Source: Taxawa tesnikishii (nom. ined.) (Eukaryota > Ascomycota > Dothideomycetes > Dothideales). From it: a stretch of 64,000 bases of DNA. The stretch lies in assembly GCA_030247885.1 (NCBI GenBank), contig JAPDRO010000014.1:124001-188000 (forward strand), in the 5' to 3' direction. The notes beneath the pieces are model-generated. The model was not told the origin of the DNA, searched no databases, and saw only the letters and a program-made list of their open reading frames with translations. The position numbers were made by a program, and so were the translations under genes. Positions 23,722 through 36,924 of this stretch are shown piece after piece (the first letter of the stretch is position 1; every line of letters begins with the position of its first letter).

Positions 23722-25479
23722 TCATCCCTCACCCAAGGAACCGCCTAATCTCCCCGCCCACGCCTTCCAGATCCAACAAAAAGTGTCGTGCCCGAAGAGG
23801 CTTCTGTCCTCACCCAGCTCCACGTGCGTCACACTCCTGTTCCCCGCCCTCCTCAACGTCTCCGCAACCTCCCTCTGCTGCCATGCCGGGAACAAAATAT
23901 CGCTCGCGACGCCCATGACCAAAGTCGGGGTATCCCTCATCCTCGCGAGTCCCTTGACCAAATCCTCCGGCGGGTTGCTTCCCTGCGGCGCGCTGCCGGG
24001 CTGACTCGTGGCCGACAACGTCGTCGCGGTCTCCGGATCCGCCATTATCTCCGCGCTCGACTCCTGCTCCTCGTAGGGCTCGTCCGGGAGGGTGAGGTTG
24101 CACAAATTCGCCTTCTCCTCCTCCTCATCCTCCTGGCTCCTCCCAAACTGCTCGAGCTTCCACGCGTTCTCCTTCCTCACCTCGGCGAGCGTGCTCATGT
24201 GCTCCGCGCCCAGATCGAACAGGTCCATGGCTTTGGAGACGTAGAGCAGACTATTTGGGTCGTACTCGAGACACCATTTCTCGCCCGCGTGGTCAAGGTA
24301 CGTCTCGATGAGGAAGTCCGGACAGAGCGCGGGAGGCTTGGAGCGGTCGGCGCGGCGGCGGCCGAAGCGCTGCTCCCATTCGGGGCCGCTGCGGTACGTC
24401 ACGGTAGCGATTTCGCGCGCAAGTTTCATGCCGGTGTGGGGCGGGATGGAGCTGTAGTAGTTTCCGCGGGTGGAGGCCCAGGCGGGGTCGTTCATGAGGA
24501 CTGTGCGAGTGCATTGTTAGAGACGCGAGTCCTGCACAACGTGACACTGTTCGACGAGAGTGCGAGTGGGAGGTGAGAAGGGAGAGGGAATGGGCTTGCC
24601 TTGTCTCTGCGTGTGCCTCATAGCGATACTGTAGGGGTGACTCCGCGCGCATCCACTCACACTGACCACTTTGCCCACTCTTTCGCTCTCCAGCACTCCA
24701 GCGGCCAAACTCTGCATCCCGCCCATAGAACTGCCGACGCTCGCATACAGCTTCCGGATGCCCATCCAGTCCAACAGTCGAAACTGCGCGCGCACCATAT
24801 CCTGCATGGTCAAGATGGGGAACCTGGTCGCGTAGCGCTGCTGCTCCGGTTCCGCACGCTCCATGGCCGGGTTGATGGAGCTGGGCCCCGTGCTACCGTA
24901 GCATCCGCCGATGACATTCGTGCAGATGACGAAGTACTTGTCGGTGTCGAGCGGCGCGCCGGGTCCTATGAACTTCTCCCACCAGCCGGGCTTTGTGTTC
25001 TTGGGCGTGCTCTTCGCATGGCTGCTCGCGCTGAGTCCCGTGTGTAGGAGGATCGCATTGCTCTTGTCCGCGTTCAGTGTTCCCCATGTCTCGTAGGCGA
25101 TGTCGAAGGAGGGCAGCACTCCGCCCCAGTCCAGGAGGATGGGATCGGGGCAGTGGAACAGCTCAGTGTGACCGGAGGTGTAGGAAGGTTCGGGCCCCAA
25201 GAGGGAGCGCTTGCGACTGGAGAGCTTTTGGGTCCGGGTCTCGGTTGCGTCTAGGCAAGGGAAGGACAGAGGTGGATTCGAAGCTGCTGGCGGGGAAGGG
25301 TGTTCGGCTTCTACGACGGCTTGTTGAGCTGCTACTGCCTGGGCATGCTGAGGCTTCTGCTGGTGAAGACAACGAGTGGAGGGCGGAGTAGGGAAGAGGC
25401 GTTTGCGCGGGTTCGTCCTGCGAGCCAAGCCATTGGACAGTGGTCGAGCAGTCTTCAACAGGGACCTGGCGGAAGACAT
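23722..25479 (-). CDS. MetX-family O-acetyltransferase, probably mitochondrial serine O-acetyltransferase (CysA/Cys2 type)
   Basis: An alpha/beta-hydrolase acyltransferase of 552 residues in two exons (25479-24600 and 24500-23722). The triad is visible: nucleophile Ser251 in GSSMGGMQ, Asp in [12 protein letters not shown] and His in GHDTFCW. Other family segments are [39 protein letters not shown] and [14 protein letters not shown]. The intron uses a GC donor (AAG|GCAAGC..ACAG), the only junction joining RQ to VLMNDP in frame. An upstream in-frame ATG at 25545 exists, but the second Met starts a good presequence ([14 protein letters not shown]). The LSASSHA segment and presequence favour the CysA/Cys2 enzyme of cysteine synthesis; homoserine O-acetyltransferase (Met2) is the alternative. 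A Glu-rich insert lies before the Asp. Confidence 0.88.
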
Positions 25480-26046
25480 GATACCTGAACAGTCCACCGT
25501 ATGCCTAGTGTGCTTGAGGACTGTGATTATCCAGGTACAAAACACGATATGTGTATAAACGTTTCACCTCGACCGTGACGTGACGTGACTCGGCGATTTT
25601 TCAACAATCAGCACGCCCGCCCCGGATCACGCAATTCACGAGCCGAAGGTGTATCATACAACCGATCGATCAGCAACCGTCACGTGCGCGGTCAGGTATG
25701 CTGATGTGGCAGCCATATCCAGGCACAAAAGTTCAGGACAGACATGTTCAAGTATGCCGGTTCGCCAGAGAACCATTGATGGAGGAGGAGAATGCAAGCG
25801 ATGACAGGGGCCAGGAGAAACAGGGAAGAGAACATGCATGCTGCGATATCTTTCGAGCACGGTGAACAGACCATGCCACATTCGAAGCAAGCTTTTCTTT
25901 TGCTCGAAACGCCCGGACACCACGCTTTCCGCTTCGTTAAGATATATTCATTTGCAATTCCAACCCATGACCCCCTTCCTGCCTCCTTTGTGCATCTGTT
26001 ACCCAGCTCGTAGTCCCCAGCCATCACATCCACGCGTTAAGCCACC
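25480..26046. other. Intergenic region
   Basis: About 570 bp between the acetyltransferase start and the PSY2 stop (both minus strand). It contains no supportable gene; it should hold the acetyltransferase promoter and PSY2 3' flank. Confidence 0.4.
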
Positions 26047-29000
26047 TTAACCAGCATCGTCGCCTTTCGGGGCCGGACTCGATTGAAGAGCGATGGAGAT
26101 CGATCCCGCGCCCGGTCCTTTATGCGAGCCATCCTTGTTTCTCAAGCTGCCTTTGCGCCGCAGAGTTTGCGTCGTGGCGGTCTTCTCTGGTGTAGCGCTT
26201 CGAGTGCTTGTTACACTCCCGACGGAGTTCCTCCGCTTGACGCTGCTGCTGGCCATCTTCTCCAGATCGTCCAAATCGTCCTCTTCTCTTCTCCGCTTCT
26301 CGCTGAGTCGCTCTGGCGGACTGCGAGTGCCTGGGTACTCGCCGAGCGGCACGGGAGTGCGATCCCGACCGCGCGCCGAGTCCGTGTCGGTGCCATCCGG
26401 CAGTGCCTTCGGGTCTGTGTTTTCCTGGTTTGTTACTGGAGCGCTGGGTGATGCTGTGAGGACATCCATCGCGTCATCGTCGTCGTCTGGATAGGACACG
26501 AGAGGACGAATAGGGCTGGCTCCGTTCATCGTCGATTTCGGCATTGCAGTCGTCGGTAACGCCACGTCTTCCTCATCTTCGCCGTCGGAAGTGTTAAAGT
26601 ATGCTTCTTCCTCCGCATCAGCATCCTTGAGGCCTTGCCATCTCTGGGCGCCATTGACATTGCCCTTGTTCGGAGTATCGGTAGCTTGAGTAGAGAAGCT
26701 GGCGTCTTCTCCGACCGGGTTGTAGCCGGCCTGCATTTGCTCGTATCTTTGGACCAAGCTGTGGAAAACGTTGACATAAGTAATGGCCATGAGCCTCTCT
26801 CTGTAGTTCTCCACCAGATGCACAACGAGTTGCTTGACATTCTCGCGCTTGATGAATTCGAAAAGCTCCAAACAGGCGGAGTTCAACAGATTGTCGCGCG
26901 GCATCGTCTCATAAACGATGTCGAGGATCGGCTCGAACAATTTGTGTTGGATGATTTGTCGGTTGTGGAATTCGTCCTGAAGGCCAATGCAAGTGCGAAA
27001 CCATTTCAGTGCAGCTGGTGGTTGTGTTAGCAAAACTATACAGATACAAGCAAGCGGTATATGGCCAGTCTTACTAAGCTTGAGATGTTTTTGAGGACAG
27101 GCCATCAGCTGTGCCACCCGACAATGCAGGCTTTCAGAGAGAGTAAAGAATTTGCTGCGGAACGAGTGTTGTCGAATGAAAAAACACAACACCTCAACCA
27201 GATGAGTGTAGAGAGAAGCCTCTTGAACCGTAAGGTTGTCCACTGGAACGCCCAGCACATTAGCTTGGTTCGTGCAATCAGTTGAGAGGACAAACTTACA
27301 TGTCTGACGACGCTCAAGATCCTTCAAAGGCTGGAAGAGCTTTTTCGCGGAATCGTCGTAGAAATTTTGTATAAACGTCTCCGTTTGAGGACCCCCGCTG
27401 GGACTGCCCCGCACCTTTGCAAGAAAGTCGCCATTTGTGCGGTTGAGCATCTCCATGCTGGCCGAGTTAGCTGTGGGATCAAGCAAGACCTTGATGGCAT
27501 CGGCCATTTGAGCCTTAACACCGAGGTCCACTTCAACCAGGAGGAGTTCGATGAGGGTGTCGGTAAGAGGCTTTGACTTTTCGTTGATCGCCTTGAAGAT
27601 ATAGGTACGCATCATGATCGGATCGTGGTCAATCAGGGCGACAAGAATGTCGGTTCCTGCTACCCGCACCGCGGCGTCGTGATGCCTCAGCGCGAAGGTG
27701 ACCACGTTGAAAAGTCCGCCATTGATGAAATTTTGGAACAGCTGAGCCCGTGATTGGGCTTGTATGTTTTTAGCTACCGCGCAGCAATTTTGAATAAACA
27801 AAACAGCATCCTTCTTGCGTTGCTGGCTAGTCTCTTGAGGACGGAAGATGCCGAACAGTTCCGTTAAGAACTGAGAATTTGACTGGAGATGGTTGACAAT
27901 GTCCACCTGGTGGAAGAAGATGAGCGAATTCAACACCGAAAAGGTAGGGTCGTCCAGAATGCGTGCCAGCACAACGTCCTTGAGGTACTGCAAGCGGTAA
28001 GTGTAATGGATTTTCTTCTTGATGTCCGGATTCTCGATCTTGACAACTTCCTTGAATTTGGACTCGTCCGCCAGATATTGCCTGTGATTTGCTTTGTGAC
28101 TCGGAAAATCCGGATCGTCTAGCATCATGTTAGCTCAGTCACCGAGCCGTAGCTGCTGCCAGACGGCGAATCTGCGTACACTCCAATGCCCCCACAACCC
28201 CAAGAATAGCGCCGTCAGAAACCACAAACTCGATGATTGCAGTGTCGTTAAGAAGGATGAGCGTCTTCATTATGTTGCATAGTTTATGCAGGTCCGCTAG
28301 GTCTTCCATGTCTTCGGCCGTTTCCACGAGTGGTAACAACTTTGGTATATACAACGAGTCCGGGTTCATGATGAATTTGGCGAGATTGTCCCGACCTGGT
28401 GGTGTTGCACTAGCCGCCCGCATGATGTTTTCCACTTCTGTGAGGTTGCCGAGTTCAGGGGAGGGAGTAAGATGGAGTTCATGGTGTCGATCATATCATC
28501 CGATAAGCCGTCATCTATAGTGAATGAGCAACGCCACAGCACAAGAGTACAGGGGACAACACATGGCATACCTGGTGCTAACGCCACGAGGCGCTGTTGT
28601 ACGTCACTGACAAAGTCCCTTCAATTCAGGTCAGCGTGTATGATACAACTACGTCCCCGACACTTCCTTACCAGATCGCGCCGCAGCCATCAGCTTCCTG
28701 GAAGCTGAGGGCCATATCAACGCCATTCGACTCCGTCCAGACAATTAGAGTATCTGCCCGATTGTCAACCAAGATTCCAGACGTCTCCTGGATCCAGCCA
28801 CAAACCCTGCTGTTTCTGGTATCCGTCATCTTTCGATATCCTCGTTTCCAACAAGGTCCTCTGAGGATCGTCTTCAGATTGTACGAATATGCGAGCTTCT
28901 TCCGCCTGTTACTATATCAGCGATTGTTCTGATGTCCAACCTCGGCAAGCGTATCAAGTGCGATCCAGATGTGCGCGAGACGGAGGTTGGCGAGGCGCGT

Positions 29001-29128
29001 CGCGTGTGACTCACGCTGATGACCTGGCCGGCGCAGAAACCCGTGCCACGATCATACCAGTCATTGTTCTTCAACTCATAGACTTTGACGCGCTTGCGAT
29101 CATTGAGCGGAGGAGCGGCAAGTGCCAT
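26047..29128 (-). CDS. psy2: PP4 regulatory subunit 3 (Psy2/SMEK), frame interrupted
   Basis: The protein targets phosphatase 4 to substrates such as gamma-H2AX. Eight exons are supported: 29128-29015, 28915-28806, 28753-28672, 28618-28572, 28514-28180, 28118-27300, 27242-27075 and 27014-26047. The N-terminal EVH1/PH-like domain begins MALAAPPLNDRKRVKVYEL and includes TLIVWTESNGVDMALSFQEA. The armadillo-like SMEK domain follows (FIMNPDSLYIPKLLPLVETA, YDPDFPSHKANHRQYL, VLNSLIFFHQ, FFIRQHSFRSKFF). The tail is acidic with basic KRRREED/KRRNS clusters, likely nuclear localisation signals. Introns 27299-27243 (57 nt) and 27074-27015 (60 nt) are multiples of three and read through in frame. A C4 run at 28458-28461 needs one more base to join LLPP to ELGNLTEVENIM-type sequence. 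Confidence 0.92.
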
Positions 29129-32100
29129 CATCTGGAGGATGCTGTGCACTGCCTTGCTCCAGGGCCCGCGCTATAACGCCGGAACCGAAAAGGACTGTGA
29201 AAGGCGATCCGGTCGCCGGTAAGACAAGAAAAGGGTTCGGTCAAGGTGGTGGCCCGGGTCGGACGTGTCGTATCCGGTGCGCGTTGTGCGACAGGCAGAG
29301 GCGCACAGAGTCTGGATCAGACAGGGTGTATGGTGGGAGACTCGAGGCGGTACGCGCAGCCGGCGCGCGCGTCGTGAGAATAGGCTAGAAGGAGCGTTTG
29401 TGATGTGCCGTCTGGGAGCGCGAAACGTTAGGGTTGAAGGTACGCCTCGCGTGATATGGATCTTGCGCAATGCGCGCAGCGTCCGTCTAAGGGATCGGTG
29501 GCCGAAGATGCGGGGGCAGCAGTAGTTTCGCAACAGGGAATGTTCCGGTCCGACTGCGAAAAGGCAGAGTGGGCGCGAACCGAAGTTGTTTCTACTACCC
29601 TTGCTGCGCGCGTGGCGGATGAGTATGATGGATCTAGGCGTTCACTGAAGAAGCGACCCGGGTGGACAGCGCGAAAGGCCGCACTGATCATCCCTGCCGG
29701 TTTTTCAGCACGTCATGATACCAGAAATAGTAAGGCACGTGATCTCCTACGTCTCCAAAACATCTTCTGCAATCTCACATCTCACGTCTCACCAAGTCCT
29801 TCGTCGTGTAAGGCCACAAGTTGTATGCGGGCAACCTTTGTTCTTCTCCTTCCACGGAAACTGTGCTGTCTCCTGAGCTTGCTGCCGATACGGCTCAATG
29901 GAAGCACGCCATGCAATCAGGCGGAAAGGAGATGCCGTCCTCATGGACAAGGTGGTACATGGCAAGCGTGCTACAAATTTCCACATTGCGATAAGGCCTG
30001 GGCAAGGACGCTGTCCCAGTGCCTGTGCGGACATCAAGAACAGTGGCAGTGGGCGGGCTTATAACAGGTTATCGCGACCCAGTCAATACACAGGCTATGG
30101 GGGGCTCTGTATTGCTGTTAAAAGCACCCCTAGCGTCTCAAAATCATATGCAATCGTAGCTGGAACCACAACTTGGAAGATAGTGACTATTTGGGGTGAC
30201 GGCTTCCGATGGAACAAAATACGGATGTTCAGCTGCACGGCCATCCACCCAGAACTGGAGCATCGGAACCCGAAACCAAACGCTCTTGTTCCTGCGCACC
30301 CGCCGGCGCGGCCGTTTTGTCCTGCAAACCTTAAAGTCGCTCCAGCTGACCTCCTGTCTCTCTACACGCAATCCAGGGCCTCAAACCCTCGTACTCTAAT
30401 TGGCTCTGGATCAGCCACTCCCTATGTTTGTCGTGAAACATTCTGGCCCTCGCAGCCTGTCACTCCTAACTGAGCGACGCTCTTTGTGGAGAGCTGAACG
30501 TCGTGTGTTCATCAAGACAGTTATTGGACGTTCAACCGTATGCCCAAAGCTTTCGAAAGACCGAACTGCCCTTGCATGACGGCTTCGGCACTGCACTGTC
30601 TATGCATACGATTGTGCGGTCCACGTGCTCGCTGATAAAGGATCAAAGGTTGGATCAAAAATTCGTGGCGAGATAGTGCGCTCTTTGTTGGGGGTCGCTA
30701 CAACCCTTGGCACGCGGGAAGGAATACTAAAGCTGCAATATAGAGTTAGCCGCAACTTAGCTGTTCGTAGCAAGAGCTGCTCGCAGCGGAGCATTTTCTT
30801 GCGATGTGCATGGCAGACACGGCACAACCGATCACTCGGTGCTATCAATCGCAAGTTCGCAATCATTTCGCAATCTGACCATGGCTCGGCTCCAAAACAA
30901 TTCCTCTCGATGCTCTGCATCTTGGTTGAGGAGAAGTCGGCCCACGTGCTGTCCTAGCGTTGGGTGAGATCAATATCGAGCAAGATTCAGTTCGTATCGG
31001 AAACGTGCTGGTTAACAGCGTCGGCGGTGAAGCTGCAGTAGGCAGGAGCATGCAACTAGCCGCTGTGGCATCCTGCGGAGCCTGAGAGATCCTGTCGTTT
31101 GGCTAGGCATGCAGATATCGGGCACTGCTATAGACATGCGGCTGCCCGACAACGCATCGCTGCATGGCTGCTCTGGGCCTAGATGATGCGTTGTCGTTCA
31201 GCGTCCAGGTCAGGAGGACAGCCTCGAGCCAAGGCTATGATTCTGGTTGACGGATAGTCGAGTGATCAAGCACAGTCTGAGGAGAGTTCGGACGGGTCGA
31301 GTGCGTAGAGACGCCAGGTGGTGCCTGGGATGGGATCGACTTAACCCCGGTCGAAGGCGTCAGAGACACGGGAATTGAGTAGGGGTCTTTCCTGTTCGGG
31401 ATGGCGATCATCAAACGACTGCCTTTTGTGGCTTTTTGCTTGGCGTTACCGGAACGTGGAAAGGAGCCGGAACGGCAGAGCTGGTCAAGGCGCCTCTAAC
31501 GAGCGCGGGTGCACTTGGAGCCCGGTTCAATTGAAACAGTTGTCGAAACCGGAAACGTACAAACCTATCGAAACGGCGCAAAGTACAACGCCTATCGATT
31601 CGGCTTGATATGGGAGAACTGCACTCCGCTCAGTTCCGCCATAGTCTGATCTGATCCATTAGCAGTAAGGGCTAACGCAGGGCAGGATACAGCGGCGATG
31701 CTCTGCTGGCCATCGCTGGCCATCGCTGGCCATTGCTGGCCACTGCCATGTGGTTGCAAGCGAGCTCCATCAAGCCTTGCGCCCGGCCTATCGAAGATCA
31801 ATGCGATGCCTGCTTGCGTGCTAAAATTGTCTGAGGCGGCAGCCATTTGTCGCCCTCTGCCGCTTGTGGCGAGCGACCTGTTTCTCTTGCTAACGATAAT
31901 GGCTGACCACAAGCATCCACTAGTTGTCGCCGTTACTGCCACTTGCGCCTGCTGCTAGAGATCCGGGCAACTTTTGTTTAGACGCGGTGCTAGCTCACCT
32001 ACTGCACACTTACGTTTGGTTCGGATCGCGGACTCGTGGTGAAAAGCATCCCTCCCTCCCTCTCTCAGCGCTTCATGGGGTTCCGTACTTGAGCCATTTA

Positions 32101-32280
32101 GGAACGGCGCTCCCGCACCTTTTCTCCCTCCTTGCTTTCTTTTCTTTCTTTCTCTAATAACCCCTCCGCTGCCCTGTTCCTGACGATCCTGTAATACCCA
32201 CCACCGTCATTCTACCACCACCCATTGCTCCCAGGTGGAGACGTTGCAACCCGGACCCCAAAGCTCTTTTGTTGGCAGAC
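29129..32280. other. Gene-poor 3.1-kb interval
   Basis: Several ORFs of 60-200 codons are open on both strands, but none shows domain-like sequence or plausible splice partners. A CTGGCCATCG 10-mer is repeated about four times at 31705-31742. No transposon terminal repeats or transposase-like sequence were seen. It must contain the PSY2 promoter on the left and the promoter of the gene at 32281 on the right. Confidence 0.4.
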
Positions 32281-33292
32281 ATGTCTATTATTTCCAAGCT
32301 CAAGGGCGGGAAGAAGGCTGCCGATAAGCAAAAGGAGGAGACCAAAAGACAGAGGAACAAAAGCCAGCAGCGGCTCCATACAAGCATGTTCCGACCCATG
32401 CTGCTTCCGATGCGCTCACGGCTAGCGCTGCTGGGAAGCCAGAGGATCAAGAGCGGATAGCCGAACAGAATAGAGCTCGCATGAGCAGAACAGACAGCGA
32501 TATGTCGGGCACCCTTCAGATGCCATTGGCAAAACGGTCTCCCAGCAGCTTGTCGAACGAGTGGGCTCCATCTCAAGCAGCTCAAGGTCCCACTCTCGGT
32601 TGGCAACCAACCAAGGATACGAATTTCTCTTTGCCAACTCCTCCTGTATTCGTAACCCCTGGATCTCTGATGAATCATCTTCCACCTGTTCCACCAATTC
32701 CCTCAAGATACTCGTCCACATCTCTTTCCGCTCAGAGCGCCGTGGCGGGAAGTTCCAGGACTCCCCAGAGCCGCACCTCGAGTTACCAAGGACTCAATAG
32801 CGCGCTCGCGCAAAGCCGCACCTCCAGCTTCCAGAGCGTGCCGGGCACGCATGCAAAGATGAGTGCCTACCGCTCACACATGGGTCAGGGCCCGTCCGGA
32901 AGGTCGCCTCTCTCAAGCCACGGTTGGTCTTACAATGCAACTCGAGGGTGGGCTTTTACTGACATCGAACAGACCACTCGCCAGTTGACAGCGAAAATGG
33001 CTCGACAAGGTCCTCGGCTTCCTCAGGTGAGTTTATGAGCTTCTGTCCATGCTGGGTCACGAGCTAACCGAGTCAAGGTATTGGACTCGAGCTGCACCAT
33101 GCTACTGCACCCGCACCTCCAAGGGCCAGCGCTTTCACGCCCCCTCCAGAGAAGAAGTACTTTGGACACAAGAAGGACCCGAATGCTCCTGCCGCTGACG
33201 CCGGTCCAAAGCCTGCTGCTCCTCCAGCAGAGGCCAAGAAGAACAACCGGTTCAACATGTTCAAGAAAGGCTCTACTGTTGCCGCCCATTAA
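32281..33292 (+). CDS. Uncharacterised fungal disordered protein, frame interrupted
   Basis: Start MSIISKLKGGKKAADKQK. Downstream the frame reads KPAAAPYKHVPTHAASDALTA, a pattern seen at the start of several ascomycete proteins of unknown function, then a Ser/Pro/Gln-rich disordered region. Between these, around 32330-32345, one base appears missing. Two introns (32923-32972 with a CTGAC branch site, and 33027-33077) are needed to reach the C-terminal exon 33078-33292, which ends in a basic, Ala/Pro-rich tail (KKYFGHKKDPNAPA..FNMFKKGS). No catalytic motif or membrane segment is seen. Function unknown. Confidence 0.7.
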
Positions 33293-34689
33293 ACACATTC
33301 TGCATCCGCTCTGGAAATCCGGATCAGGATTTACCTTCCAGCACATGGATACTGGCCACAACACGTTCAACGGAAAGCATCGACAGTGCGCTACTGATAC
33401 CCCTTTAATTTTGTTTGCTTGTAATATCACGCTATTCCTTGATCATACTTCTACACCTCGAGCTTCGCGCTTTTTGGACCAACCTTACCGTTTCCTTCTC
33501 CTGGTTTCTTTGGATGTTTGGCTAGTCACAACTTTTCTCTGTGTCGCGGCGCTGTGGATAGGTTCCGAGGAGCCTCGGTTTCAGGGCTTTTTGCAGGCGG
33601 GTTCGGGGCGCTTGCGCGAGGAATGAAAACGGCAGGATCTATAGATACGGGACGACATGGGAGTCAAGGCGCTTGTACATACGACGACAACATGTACCTA
33701 TCACCTCTTGCAGGGATGAATACTAATTTCCACACACTTGTAACGACGGCCAAGTAGTCGAAATGACCAAAGACGCTCCACCTGCGGAGCACGTCGGCAC
33801 GGCGACGTCTGCACCCCATTGAGTTCGGCGGAGGAGATCCGCAAAGCTGCAAGAATAACTCTTGCTCTCGTTAGGCCAAGATGGAGCATAAACTTTGTAC
33901 CACGGCAGTGCCAACGCAAATCATATGGATGTAGGCGCCCCACCCCTGTCGAAAGGGGTGTTGTTCGAATGCAAGTCATGGAACACTATCCATGCCTGTT
34001 GTCCTCGTCCTCGTCCTCGTCGTCATGTGGCTGCAAGCTCTCGATAGATCAATGCAAAGTAAGGTATACTCTATCGTTGTCGGAGATGAGGCCTGGTAGG
34101 ATGCTAGCCAAGCACCAATAGTACGATGCACGAATACGGTCGAGGAAAGGGTTTTCGTATCTATCCTTACTTGATCGCCCACGTCGCCCAAGAGATAGAT
34201 GCTCATACCGCCTACTCTACACAGCTTAGTGCAAAGATGGATCTGTTGAAGCGAAGCCGAGAGCAACCGCCAAGTCACCGAGGACACCATCGAAGACCCG
34301 TCTGATCGGCTTCACCTTCCAGAACATCGGACCTGCCCGTAGCTTCCTTTATCTGCCAATCATAAGCGCGACTCTTCGCTAACCTCGAATGAAAACCCCG
34401 CGCTATGCCATGATGTCGGGGTGGTGGTGCCATGTGCGCCCGTAAAGAAACATGTAAGGGAAAAAAATTAATTATTAAAAATTGTTTCCCTCCACGCTGT
34501 CTTTCTTCATCAATCGACAGGCATTGTCATTTGTGACATCCTTACCGTGAGCGACTTTGGGAGTTTTGCGCTCACGTTCCGCTCCGAAAGCTCCCCTTTG
34601 TGGTTTGCGCCGCCGAGAACATACTGTATATACGGGGAGAGGTCGAGGGCAGCAGCTCAGGGCTTTGAAGCAGTAGGGAGAAAGGGAAA
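33293..34689. other. Intergenic region
   Basis: About 1.4 kb with no convincing gene. A TCCTCG repeat is at about 34004-34024. The part before 34690 is AT-rich (34450-34490) and should carry the promoter of the transporter gene. Confidence 0.4.
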
Positions 34690-36019
34690 ATGGCATCGCA
34701 AGCGCGCAAGTCGGACGACCTGCCCATCAGCACCGCTGTAGAACAACAGCCCGTCGAACGAGTTACCGTCCGTCCCAAGGGCACAGAGAGCTCTGGAGGC
34801 CACTCGAGCAACGCTTCGTCGTCTTCAGCAAGGGCACACGGAACTCCAGAAGTAATCGGGCTTCACGGGATTGGAGAGGATGCAGGAGAGCCGACGGTGC
34901 AGGAGATCGAACAGAAGAAGGCTGGCAAGTTCGCTTTTATTCGGACCAAGGCGTTCTGGATTGTGCTCGCGCTGTCGTATGTACAATTCCTCCCCATGAG
35001 CGAGCGCGCTGATTATGTGCTAATTGGCACGTCGGTACAGGCAAGCGCTCGCGCTCGCGCAAACAGGCACGAACACGTTTACTGGTCTGCTCGCCAACAA
35101 GGGCACCTCGATCCCCGCCTTCCAGACCTTCTTCAACTACGTCCTGCTCAACGTTGTCTACACCTCCTTCACCATCTACAAATACGGGTTCAAGAAATGG
35201 ACACGGCTGCTGTGGAAGGACGGCTGGCGGTACTTCATTCTTGCCTTCATGGACGTCGAGGGCAACTATTTCGTCGTGCTGGCCTACCGCTACACGACCA
35301 TTCTCTCCGCTCAACTGATCGGTTTCTGGGCCATCGTCGTCGTCGTTGTCATCTCCTACATCTTCCTTAAGGTTCGCTACCACTGGTGCCAGTACGCCGG
35401 CATACTCGTCTGCATCGGCGGGTTCGGCGTGCTCATGGCCTCCGATCACATCACAGGCTCCTCTGCCGGCGAAGCCGTCGACGCGGTCAAAGGCGACCTG
35501 TTCACCCTCGTCAGCGCGACCTTCTATGGTCTCAGCAACGTGTACGAGGAGTTCCAAGTCTCGAAGCGCCCGCTCTACGAAGTCATCGGCCAGCTCGCCT
35601 TTTGGAGCATGTTGATCAACGGCGTGCAGGCGGGCATCTTCGACCGCGCCAGTTTCCGCGCTGCGACCTGGGACGGTCAGGTCGGTGGATACTTGGTCGG
35701 GTACACGCTCCTGCTCTTCGTCTTCTACACCGGTGCTCCTCTTATCTTCCGCATGGCGAGTGCCGCGTTCTTCAACATCGGCCTTTTGACTGGCAATTTT
35801 TGGGGCGTTGTCGTAGGAACTCAGGTTTTTGGTTACCATATCCATTGGATGTACCCGATTGCCTTCGTCTTGATCCTTGGAGGTCACTTTGTCTACTATG
35901 GCACCGAGGGCGTACTGGGCGAGGCGAAGAAGCCCTGGTTGGGCGAGCATCAGGAAGCTGGCGAGGATGGTATTGGAACTGCAAGGAGGACGGTGGAAAG
36001 GGCCGATGAGAGGGTCTGA
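34690..36019 (+). CDS. SLC35F-type solute carrier (DMT superfamily membrane transporter)
   Basis: Two exons (34690-34976, 35041-36019) give 421 residues. A ~95-residue polar N-terminus precedes about ten hydrophobic helices, the drug/metabolite transporter layout. Family segments include GTNTFTGLLANKGTSIPAFQ, FMDVEGNYFVVLAYRYT, VGVLMASDH-like GFGVLMASDHITG, TLVSATFYGLSNVYEE and APLIFRMASAAFFNIGLLTGNF. This matches SLC35F1/F2/F6-like proteins; the substrate is not known from sequence. The C-terminus is short, polar and cytosolic. No frame problem is present. Confidence 0.9.
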
Positions 36020-36924
36020 ACTCGCTTCGCTCTTCCTTCTTCTTCTTCTTTCTTTGGTTATCTCCTCATGAGTACACGACAAGGTGGATGGACCGCGTTA
36101 CGAATATGACGACTGTTTGTTCTCTTGTAGAGTTGAAATACTTAATTCTTCACTTTCTCTAAACTTTCCAACGCGGTTCCATTCTCATCGTCCAGGACGT
36201 CGGGTATCGGCTGTTCTTCTGAAAGAGATTGCTCATGCGGCCTTTGTGAGCTTGACCCTTGTTGCGTGAAGGCTCTTCAACTGCCACAGAGTATCGGCTC
36301 CTGTGGTATACTCTGTCAAGCTGCAGGGTCTGAGGGTGTAGCTGTTCATTCGTCGGGATCGTTGGAAGAGTTACATATATGTATGCAAAGGACCAATTGG
36401 TGAGGGCGGTGAAGCCTAGCATGACGAAAACTCCCTCCCCACGGAGTCATGTTTTCATCTTCGGCGCTCATACACGTCCTCGTCTTGTCTGCGTAAATCA
36501 GGTCATGGTCGAGAACGACCTTCAAGCTCACGCTCACCGCTTACGTCGGCGTGAGTCCACAGAGTACATGTGTGTTATACGTTCTGCACTCTGCACTGCC
36601 TCGTCTCCATGTTCGACTTCCATCGATGGGAAGCTGCATACGATTGTCACACTGGCCTTCATCGACTTATCAGTCACGGTTTGAAACTCAAAGGAACCGC
36701 CTCTCTGGACACGAAGATTACGCAGCGGGCTTAGCTTATTGTTGCAATAAGTTCGTTTCGTAGATAGAATTCGACATCCAGGACCAGTACACCTCACTTG
36801 GACGATATAATCCAACAGCAGCTTTTTGCGCTGGATGTTAGATGAAACGGTGTTTGCGATGCTACATGTACACTCCTCTCCCTGCTCCAACCCCCTCGCT
36901 TCTGTCCTCAGACCTCTCTCTCCG
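36020..36924. other. Convergent intergenic region
   Basis: About 900 bp between the 3' ends of the transporter and glycosidase genes. No supportable gene. Confidence 0.4.

Noticed and set aside
23788-24576. 262-codon ORF antisense to the MetX-family gene
   Set aside because: Arg/Leu/Ala-rich composition is a by-product of GC-rich codons on the other strand.
29456-30473. Open frames of about 200 codons on the plus strand
   Set aside because: No conserved-looking segment, no splice partners, and atypical composition; likely chance ORFs.
34937-36082. 381-codon ORF antisense to the SLC35F transporter
   Set aside because: The opposite strand encodes a clear multi-helix membrane protein; this ORF has no recognisable motif.
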